Origin: Palleronia salina
Lineage (GTDB): Bacteria; Pseudomonadota; Alphaproteobacteria; Rhodobacterales; Rhodobacteraceae
Assembly (NCBI RefSeq): GCF_900141995.1
Contig: NZ_FQZA01000007.1
Location: 106,133-170,132, forward strand
Reading direction: 5' to 3'
Length of the DNA stretch: 64,000 nt
Below are positions 57,543 through 64,000 of this stretch, piece by piece (positions within the stretch are counted from its first letter, which is position 1; each line of letters begins with the position of its first letter). Both the position numbers and the translations under genes were made by a program. The notes beneath the pieces are model-generated. The model had not been told where the DNA came from. It saw only the letters and a program-made list of their open reading frames with translations, and did not search any database.

Positions 57543-58370
57543 TCAAGGCGCGTCGTCGGCCAGGCGGGCCTCGATTTCGTCGGCCTTCGCACGCGCGACG
57601 GGCAGGGCGCGCCCGTCCACCAGGCAGGCCACGCGGTTCCGGCCCCGTTTCTCCAACCTGACGAGCGCGGACTCGGCGATCCAGTGGGACCGGTGAATGT
57701 GGACGCCGGGGTAGGACTGCAGCTCGTCCAATGCATCCGAGAGCCGCATCTTCAGCCGCTCCCTTCCATCCGTCGTGGTGACTTCCAGGTAGTGATCGTC
57801 CATGGAGATCGAGACGAGATTCCTCCCGATCTCGGGCGGCAGACGTTCGAGAAACGGCGCCCTCGCGGCGGCATCGGCGACGAGTTTCGCCTCGAAGGCC
57901 CGCGGTGTGCGGTATTGCACAATGACGGCAACGCCACCGAAAACGCCCACGCAGACCCATAGCCATCCCAGGAACTCCGCGGTCGGTGACAGGCCACGAA
58001 AGACCGCCTCGATCCCGGCCACGGCCAGGGCGCCCGGTACCCCGCCGACGAAGGACGCCGCGGTCAGCCGCGCGAGACGGGGCCACCGCTCCAGCCAGTG
58101 GTTCTGCAACACGAGCAGCACGGCGCCGTTCAGAAAGGCCCCCGCGCCGCAGATCGCCAGTGTCCAGTAAACGAGCCGTGCCGGAAGCGAGAGGTCTTCG
58201 TAGGTGCCGAAAGGACCCGAAAAGCCCAACGCGGCGATGACGGCAGCCAGAATCGGCCAGGGCGGGAACGCCACCCTGAGGGCCTGCAAGAAGGTCATCG
58301 GCCCAGAAATCCGCGGCATGTCTTCGGCAGACCCGACCATTTCACGATCCCCACGTACCAATTCCCGCAT
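57543..58370 (-). CDS. membrane-bound LytTR-type DNA-binding regulator
   Basis: A 275-residue protein. Four membrane segments lie at about residues 35-155 (for example PILAAVIAALGFSGPFG and FLGWLWVCVGVFGGVAVIVQ). The LytTR domain spans about 178-270 (LVSISMDDHYLEVTTTDGRE, GVHIHRSHWIAESAL). Starts at 58370 and, in frame, 58319 are possible. It is divergent from the giant repeat gene at 58495, so it may control surface-protein expression in response to a membrane signal; this is inference. The downstream gap to the deaminase gene is only 73 bases, tail to tail. Confidence 0.85.
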   Translation of the reverse strand: MRELVRGDREMVGSAEDMPRISGPMTFLQALRVAFPPWPILAAVIAALGFSGPFGTYEDLSLPARLVYWTLAICGAGAFLNGAVLLVLQNHWLERWPRLARLTAASFVGGVPGALAVAGIEAVFRGLSPTAEFLGWLWVCVGVFGGVAVIVQYRTPRAFEAKLVADAAARAPFLERLPPEIGRNLVSISMDDHYLEVTTTDGRERLKMRLSDALDELQSYPGVHIHRSHWIAESALVRLEKRGRNRVACLVDGRALPVARAKADEIEARLADDAP

Positions 58371-58494
58371 TCCGGGCCCAAACCTATGGATCGGTCCCTT
58401 GGCGGTCCACGATGTTCTTGGCTACGCAGGATACCATTGAATGGAAGTATTGGCGCGCACGGTCGGCTGTTGCCGTCCGCGCGGGGGGGGCAAG

Positions 58495-61400
58495 ATGCCG
58501 ATTACACCGGAAGTTTGGAGCCGTCTGGACGAGATCAGCGCGCTCGAGGGGACCAGCCCGCCCGGAGGCACGCAGGTCGATGTCACCGTTCTGGCGAATG
58601 GCAACATTCTCTATTCGTGGCTTTTCAACGGGGATAGCGGTGGCGGCTCTCCGGTTGGCAGCGACATCGCGGGTCAGATCTTCGACCCGTTCGGACAGCC
58701 CCTGACAAGCGTCCGTCGGCTGAACCAGAACGCCAATGACGGCAACGAATCCGATTGGGAGATCGTGGCGCTGCCCGATGGCGGTTTCGTGGTTGTCTTC
58801 ACCCAGTCCGCGATCCCCAACAGCTTCGGAAGCTTCAAGTACGACATCGAGCTTGCGCAGTTCGACGCCGCCGGAAGCCTCGTCCACGAAGAACCCGTCG
58901 AGTTGGACGGGCGCGGCGATGATTTCTGGTACACCGGGCCCACGATCACCACCATGGACGACGGCAGGCTGCTGATCGCCTACAAGCGCGACGACGATCA
59001 GACGTCCCGCGATCCCGATACCGAGATCGTGCACCGGATCTACGACCCGCAGACCCAAAGCGATGGCGGTCTGACCGTGGCGGCGCGGGGCAGCGCGCTC
59101 GACAGCCGAGGGGCGGATGCCGATATCTGGGTCGACGACAGCGTGACCCTGTCGAACGGCAAGATCGCCCTCGTCGGACATGCGGACACGCCATCGGACG
59201 GGCAGAAGGTCTGGGGCAAGGTTCTGAACGCCAACGGATCCACCTCCGGCAACGCGACCTTCACCATCGACGGCGGCGGCGACTACGGCAAAGCGCGGGT
59301 CGCCAGCCTGAGCCAGAGCGATGCCTTCGTTGTCGTCTGGTCCGAAGAGACGGGCAATGCCCGGGATATCCGCGCGAGGATCTACAGCGAGAATGGCACA
59401 CCGGTGCCTTTCACCATCGCCTCCGCGTTCACGGTCAATAGCACGACTTTTCACGATCAGCTGTCGCCCGATGTCACGGAATTGTCCGACGGCACGTTCG
59501 TCGTGGTGTGGGCCGATGCCGGCACCGGCAGCATCGTCGGACAGCGCTTCGCGTCCGATGGCAGTACGCTCGGCACCGAATTCGAAGTCACCGACCCCGA
59601 AGCCTTTGCCTTCGACGGCTTCCAGCCACGGGTCTCGGCCATGGAGGACGGCCGCTTCGTCGTGGCCTGGAACCAGTCGACCGCGATCATCGGGGCGCCG
59701 GGTGATCAGAATACCCAGGAGATCTTTTCCGCGATCTTCGATCCGCGCGATGCCGAAAACAGCCCGAATGCCTTCACGTCCGACATCGTCACCGGGACGG
59801 TACACAACGACATCATCGACGTGGCGCCCGAGGACCGGACCGTGTTCGGCCATAGCGGCGCCGACCGGCTTGTCTTCGACAATCAGGAGGCCGACAGCGG
59901 CGACGTCTACGACGGTGGTGATGGCAACGATCGCCTGACCTTCGATGGCAGCGGCGTCAATGACTTCCGCGGGGCCGAGATCCGTTCGATCGAGATACTT
60001 GAATTCGACTTCAGCCTCTTCGCTCCGGAGCTGCGCGTTGTCCGTTTCAACAGCTCGCAGGTTGGCAACGGGCTGCTGAGCCGGGATCTGGTGATCGAGG
60101 GCGGCGGCAATGCCTACGGCACCCCGACCGAAACCGTGATCGAGCTTTTCGTCGATACCGGCGCGCCCGTCGATGTCTCCGGCTGGCAGTTTGACCGGGG
60201 ATGGAACGGCCCGAACCAGACCGACATCTTCCGGATCTACGGCTCGGCTTTCGACGACGAGATCATCGGCAGCGCGGTCGGCGAACTGATCACCGGCGGC
60301 ACGGGGGTGGACCGTGCTTTCGGTGGCGGTGGCAATGACACGTTCTTCATTGCGCCCGGCGATCTCGACCGGGAGGACCAGGAAGAGCTGTGGGGGCAGG
60401 AGGGTATCGACACGCTGCTCTTCAGCGGGGGAACCTCCAGCGAAAGCCACGATCTGTCGCTGCACCGAATCAGGAGCATCGAGGAATTGCGGTTCGGTGG
60501 CCCGTGGACCGGCGGGGGTCTGGACCGGACGCTGACGATGCTCGCCGCGCAGATCGGCGGGGACGAGATTGCGCGATCCAGCCTGATCTCCGGGTTCGAC
60601 GAGGCCGGCTCCACCGAGCGGATCGAGATCGCAATGGGCGCGAGCACGGTGCTCGATCTTTCGCGCTGGACGTTCGAAGACTGGGGCGGCCAGGGCGAGA
60701 TGATCGTGGTGACGGGGGACGGCCACGATGAAACCGTGGTAGCGCCCTATGCCGATGCCTCGATCAACTTGGGGGGCGGGCTCGACGTGGTGCAGTTCGC
60801 CGAGGATCTGGCGAACTATACCACGCAGATCGGAGCGGCCGGCACGCCGACGGTCGTGACACATCTCGCGTCCGGCGCGGAAACGAGCGTCACCGGCGCG
60901 AAAATCCTGCGGTTCAACGACGGTGAAATGCCGGTCAACACCGCTCCGACGGTTTCGGTGCCGCCGCTGACTTTGGGGGTGGATGGGCGGATCGCGCTCA
61001 CGGATGTGATGACGGCCTTCGATGCCGATGGCGACACCATCGAGTCGTTCGAACTGGTCGACCTGGCCGGCGACCGTAACTGGTTCGTCGAGTTCGTCGG
61101 GCCGGTCCAGCCGAACACGCCCTTCGTGACCGGCAACCCCAACCGCGTCTTCATTGATGGCGACAGCAGCCCGGGTCAGACCACGATCTCGCTTCGCGTC
61201 TTCGACGGGCTGGCCTGGAGCGACAGCGAGACGATCCAGATCGAGACTGTCGACGATCCCGCCCTGAACGGCGGACCTTCGATCGCGGAGACGGGTACGC
61301 TGACCCTGCGGGATTCGACACAGCAGACGGTGACGCTTCAGCGGAGTTACGAGAACCCCGTGGCGATCGCCTTCGTGGCGACCGAGAACGGCCGCGACCC

Positions 61401-62907
61401 GGTGAACGTGCGGATCAGCGAAGTGAGCTGGAACGATTTGACGCTGCAGCTACAAGAGCCGAACTATCTCGACGGGCAACATGCCGAGGAGACGGTGAAC
61501 TTCCTGGTGATGGAGGCGGGCACGTGGCTTCTGCCCGACGGCACGCTGGTCGAGGCGGGAACACTGGACAGCAACCGGCTGTCCACCTCCGGCTTCGAAA
61601 ATGTCGCCTTCGATGCCGAATTCGATAGCACACCGGTCGTGCTCAGCCACGTCCAGACCTTCAACGGGCGCGATTTCGTCACGACGCGGCAGAGGGCGGC
61701 CGACGCGGACGGCTTCAAGCTGACGATGCAGGAAGAGGACGCGTTGAACGGGAGCGGCCACGCCGAGGAGAAACTAGGCTGGATCGCGCTCGAACCGGGC
61801 GGCGGGCTGGCGGGAGATGTCACCTGGCTGGCGGGAAGCACCTCGGGTGTCACCGATGCGACGTCAACCGTCAGCCTGGGCACGGTGCTTTCCAACGTCT
61901 TGGCCGGCTTGTCCAGCTACGATGGGGGAGATCCCGCCTGGGCGCGTGGTGCGGGCGGGACGCTCACGAGCTTCGATGTCTCGGTCGAGGAGGATCGCAG
62001 CGCGGATACCGAGACCAGCCATGTCGAAGAAACGGTCGACTACTTCGCGTTCAACGAGTCCGGGCTGATCTCTTCCGCCCCGGTTCGGGACATCGCCGAG
62101 ACAGGAACCGTGTCTCTTACGACATCGGAAAGATCGGTGACGCTGCAACGAAGCTACGACAACCCTGTCGCGGTCGCTTTCGTGGCGACCGAGAACGGGG
62201 GGGCACCGGTCAACGTTCGCATTAGCGAAGTGAGCGGCAACGAGCTGACCCTCCAGTTGCAGGAGCCGAATTACCTGGATGATATTCACGCCGGCGAAAC
62301 GGTGAACTACCTGGTCATGGAGGCGGGGACGTGGATCCTGCCGGACGGAACGCTGGTGGAGGCGGGCACGCTCGAAAGCGGCCTGCTGTCCAGCGCCGGC
62401 TTCGAGACTGTCGCCTTCGATGCCGCGTTTGACAGCGCGCCGGTCGTGCTCAGTCACGTTCAGACCTTCAACGGGCGCGATTTCGTCACGGCACGGCAGC
62501 GTGCGACCGACGCGGACGGCTTCCAGCTGACGATGCAGGAGGAAGAGGCGCTGAACGGGGGTGGTCATGCCGAGGAAAAACTCGGCTGGATCGCGCTCGA
62601 GGCGGGCCGCGGGCTGGCGAGAGATGTCAGCTGGCTGGCGGGCAGTGCGGAGGATGTGTCGGACGCGAATTCGACGATCGATACGGACGGAGGCCTCGCG
62701 AAGGTCATTGCCAGCCTGTCCAGCTTCAACGGTGCCGACCCAGCCTGGGCGCGCGGGGCCGGCGGGACGAACGCGAGCTTCGACGTGTCCGTCGAGGAAG
62801 AGGTCAGCGCGGACACCGAGACCGGCCATACCACCGAGACGGTCGACTATTTCGCCTTCGACCAGGCGGGCGTCATGGCGGCCTACGACTACGATTTCTT
62901 CGTGTAG
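58495..62907 (+). CDS. giant repeat protein: propeller-like N-terminus, RTX-like middle, tandem H-lectin-like C-terminal repeats
   Basis: 1470 residues from the ATG at 58495; an in-frame ATG at 58441 would add 18. Residues about 1-430 carry WD-like or sialidase-like strand repeats (IVALPDGGFVVVFTQ, TELSDGTFVVVWADAGTGS). Residues about 435-800 include an RTX-like part (VFGHSGADRL, GGDGNDRLTFDG). From about 930 two long repeats (61278-62085 and 62086-62900) each contain three related sub-units with SYENPVAIAFVATENG, STPVVLSHVQTFNGRDF and GLSSYDGGDPAWARGAGG plus HAEETVNFLVMEAG-type endings, like H-type-lectin folds. No Sec signal is seen. It is likely secreted by a type I system and may bind carbohydrate or surfaces. 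Confidence 0.8.
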   Translation: MPITPEVWSRLDEISALEGTSPPGGTQVDVTVLANGNILYSWLFNGDSGGGSPVGSDIAGQIFDPFGQPLTSVRRLNQNANDGNESDWEIVALPDGGFVVVFTQSAIPNSFGSFKYDIELAQFDAAGSLVHEEPVELDGRGDDFWYTGPTITTMDDGRLLIAYKRDDDQTSRDPDTEIVHRIYDPQTQSDGGLTVAARGSALDSRGADADIWVDDSVTLSNGKIALVGHADTPSDGQKVWGKVLNANGSTSGNATFTIDGGGDYGKARVASLSQSDAFVVVWSEETGNARDIRARIYSENGTPVPFTIASAFTVNSTTFHDQLSPDVTELSDGTFVVVWADAGTGSIVGQRFASDGSTLGTEFEVTDPEAFAFDGFQPRVSAMEDGRFVVAWNQSTAIIGAPGDQNTQEIFSAIFDPRDAENSPNAFTSDIVTGTVHNDIIDVAPEDRTVFGHSGADRLVFDNQEADSGDVYDGGDGNDRLTFDGSGVNDFRGAEIRSIEILEFDFSLFAPELRVVRFNSSQVGNGLLSRDLVIEGGGNAYGTPTETVIELFVDTGAPVDVSGWQFDRGWNGPNQTDIFRIYGSAFDDEIIGSAVGELITGGTGVDRAFGGGGNDTFFIAPGDLDREDQEELWGQEGIDTLLFSGGTSSESHDLSLHRIRSIEELRFGGPWTGGGLDRTLTMLAAQIGGDEIARSSLISGFDEAGSTERIEIAMGASTVLDLSRWTFEDWGGQGEMIVVTGDGHDETVVAPYADASINLGGGLDVVQFAEDLANYTTQIGAAGTPTVVTHLASGAETSVTGAKILRFNDGEMPVNTAPTVSVPPLTLGVDGRIALTDVMTAFDADGDTIESFELVDLAGDRNWFVEFVGPVQPNTPFVTGNPNRVFIDGDSSPGQTTISLRVFDGLAWSDSETIQIETVDDPALNGGPSIAETGTLTLRDSTQQTVTLQRSYENPVAIAFVATENGRDPVNVRISEVSWNDLTLQLQEPNYLDGQHAEETVNFLVMEAGTWLLPDGTLVEAGTLDSNRLSTSGFENVAFDAEFDSTPVVLSHVQTFNGRDFVTTRQRAADADGFKLTMQEEDALNGSGHAEEKLGWIALEPGGGLAGDVTWLAGSTSGVTDATSTVSLGTVLSNVLAGLSSYDGGDPAWARGAGGTLTSFDVSVEEDRSADTETSHVEETVDYFAFNESGLISSAPVRDIAETGTVSLTTSERSVTLQRSYDNPVAVAFVATENGGAPVNVRISEVSGNELTLQLQEPNYLDDIHAGETVNYLVMEAGTWILPDGTLVEAGTLESGLLSSAGFETVAFDAAFDSAPVVLSHVQTFNGRDFVTARQRATDADGFQLTMQEEEALNGGGHAEEKLGWIALEAGRGLARDVSWLAGSAEDVSDANSTIDTDGGLAKVIASLSSFNGADPAWARGAGGTNASFDVSVEEEVSADTETGHTTETVDYFAFDQAGVMAAYDYDFFV

Positions 62908-63330
62908 CCGGACGGGGGATCGAACGCGGCCCCGATCGGGACGGAAGCGGGAAATGCGGACATTGGCGCGTTTCTTTCCCTTCGATCGCGGAAATACGCG
63001 GCAGGGCAACCTTGGCAGGTGCGTGATGGCGAGACGGCGCGGCGAAGAAGCTTGATCGGCGTCCGGGCCCGCTTCATACTTCTCAAAGGTATTATTTTCG
63101 GCGCGGTGAACAGGGGGCGAGCGACCCGGGGGATGGGCGATCGCGTGATCCGTGCAGGTAAAAATTTGTAACAATAGATCTTGATGCCGGTCGGCATTCG
63201 GATGCCAGGGGACCGGTGGCAAGGCCGTGATGATCAGCGGCATGGCGCGTGACGATTGGGTTTTGTCAGCCATGCCTCTGCGCTGTTCACAGTCGCCATG
63301 CCACCAGAAAATTTGCAAGGAAGCATTCCA
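62908..63330. other. intergenic region before the IS-disrupted paralogue
   Basis: About 420 bases without a gene. An A/T-rich patch at 63157-63185 may be the promoter of the following gene. No clear terminator hairpin with a U-tract was seen after the giant gene. Confidence 0.4.
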
Positions 63331-63655
63331 ATGCCCAGCACTCCCGCCGTGTGGCTCACCACGTTCACCGCCAACACGACCACGGACGACTCGCAATACG
63401 AACCGCAGATCGTCCAGCTCAGCGATGGGAATGTGTTGATCGCCTGGACATCGGACAACGCCACCGGCGAGGGCGCAGAACCCGGCACGGACATCATCGG
63501 CCAGCTTTTCGACCCGTTCGGCAACACGATCGGCGGCGAAACCCGGCTGAACCATTATTACAGTGCCCACAATGAACGGAGTTTCGATATCGCGGCGCTG
63601 AACAATGGCGAATTCGTCATTGTCTATGAAGACGAGAACAATGCGCTCGTCGATC
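63331..63655 (+). pseudogene. 5' end of a second propeller-type giant protein, cut by an insertion sequence
   Basis: From the ATG at 63331 (MPSTPAVWLTTFTANTTTDD), preceded by CAAGGAAG. It parallels the start of the 58495 protein: VQLSDGNVLIAWTSD against VTVLANGNILYSW, GTDIIGQLFDPFGN against GSDIAGQIFDPFGQ, and IAALNNGEFVIVY against IVALPDGGFVVVF. Homology stops at about 63655, where insertion-sequence DNA begins, and the frame ends 13 codons later. The rest of the gene, if it survives, should lie beyond the element outside the window. Confidence 0.7.
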
Positions 63656-64000
63656 TGAGCTGCCCCAACCGAGTGGTCCAGGTTGATTGTTAGTGCATCG
63701 CTGGTCGCCGGTCGACGGCTATGATGCTCTCCGGCGCCGGAGGCCTGTAGCCCAAGGCGCTGTGGGGCCGGACGGTATTGTAGTGGCGACGCCACCGCTC
63801 GATGAGGATCTGGGCCTCACGGAGCGAATAGAAAACCTCTCCGTCGAGCAGCTCGTTGCGGAATCGAGCGTTGAAGCTTTCGCAGTAGCCGTTCTCCCAA
63901 GGTGAGCCAGGCTCGATGTAGGCGGTCTTGGCACCGACGGCGCCGATCCAGTCGCGGACCTTCAGAGCAACAAATTCGGCACCGTTGTCGGACCTTATAA
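63656..64000. mobile_element. IS3-family insertion sequence, one end (continues past the window)
   Basis: The end is placed at about 63656, where TGAGCTGCCCCAACCGAG begins, similar to the TGA..TGCCCC termini of IS3-family elements. The transposase reads inward from the window edge on the minus strand. The other end and the target duplication are outside the window. Confidence 0.7.
63690..64000 (-). CDS. IS3-family transposase (OrfB), C-terminal part
   Basis: About 102 residues are visible, ending at the stop in 63690-63692. IRSDNGAEFVALKVRDWIG carries the second Asp of the DDE triad, YCESFNARFRNELLDGEVFY carries the Glu, and HYNTVRPHSALGYRPPAPE is the classic IS3-group C-terminus. The N-terminal part lies outside the window. 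The visible stretch is intact. Confidence 0.92.
   Translation of the reverse strand, partial: IRSDNGAEFVALKVRDWIGAVGAKTAYIEPGSPWENGYCESFNARFRNELLDGEVFYSLREAQILIERWRRHYNTVRPHSALGYRPPAPESIIAVDRRPAMH

Overview
The window looks like a chromosomal segment of a marine Roseobacter-group alphaproteobacterium (Rhodobacterales). GC is high throughout, genes are packed with 1-8 base stop/start overlaps, and several neighbourhoods are typical of that group: dmdA-acuI with BCCT carriers (use of the algal osmolyte DMSP), and trgA-trgB-cysK (the tellurite-resistance locus known from Rhodobacter sphaeroides).

Layout. (1) 1-6.4 kb: a DinB-family protein, DMSP demethylase dmdA, acrylyl-CoA reductase acuI and two BCCT carriers, which together suggest import and catabolism of DMSP and similar betaines. 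(2) 6.4-16.3 kb: core genes, namely a photolyase, a small exported protein, an L,D-transpeptidase lipoprotein, a cyclopropane-fatty-acid synthase, trgA, trgB, cysK, a large MscS channel, an alanyl-tRNA editing protein and tRNA-Ser(GGA). (3) 16.3-20.2 kb: an accessory scar beside the tRNA. It holds prophage debris, an apparently intact phage head protein (MuF) carrying a C-terminal CdiA-type RNase A-like toxin with its immunity gene, a tape-measure fragment joined in frame to the C-terminus of an RTX protein, an AT-rich empty stretch and a decayed WGR-domain gene. (4) 20.3-24.7 kb: quiC and aroE (quinate/shikimate to protocatechuate) divergent from a TetR regulator, then a lower-GC orphan secreted protein. 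(5) 24.9-33.9 kb: two giant convergent RTX-type secreted proteins. The second, a chain of PPC-like domains, has an in-frame TGA near its start. (6) 34.3-50.9 kb: a sugar-catabolic island with a LacI regulator, a sugar ABC importer, GH43 beta-xylosidase, two Gfo/Idh dehydrogenases, a ThuA-like protein, xylose isomerase, an epimerase-like enzyme and a second ribose/xylose-type ABC importer. No xylulokinase is visible. (7) 50.2-57.5 kb: a GntR regulator, an NTF2-like protein and a branched-chain-amino-acid-type importer whose LivM, LivG and LivF parts are fused in one chain, overlapping a cytosine-deaminase-like amidohydrolase. (8) 57.5-64 kb: a membrane LytTR regulator divergent from a giant repeat protein, followed by the start of a paralogue cut by an IS3-family element that runs off the window.

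Two themes stand out. The first is scavenging of algal carbon and sulfur (DMSP, pentose oligosaccharides, quinate/shikimate, N-heterocycles). The second is a repeatedly duplicated and broken set of very large secreted repeat proteins, interleaved with prophage and IS debris. The best candidate for an unusual system is the MuF/RNase A-like toxin and immunity pair at 16.9-18.1 kb. No CRISPR array, rRNA or replication origin was seen. All function calls come from reading motifs and family resemblance; no database search was run.
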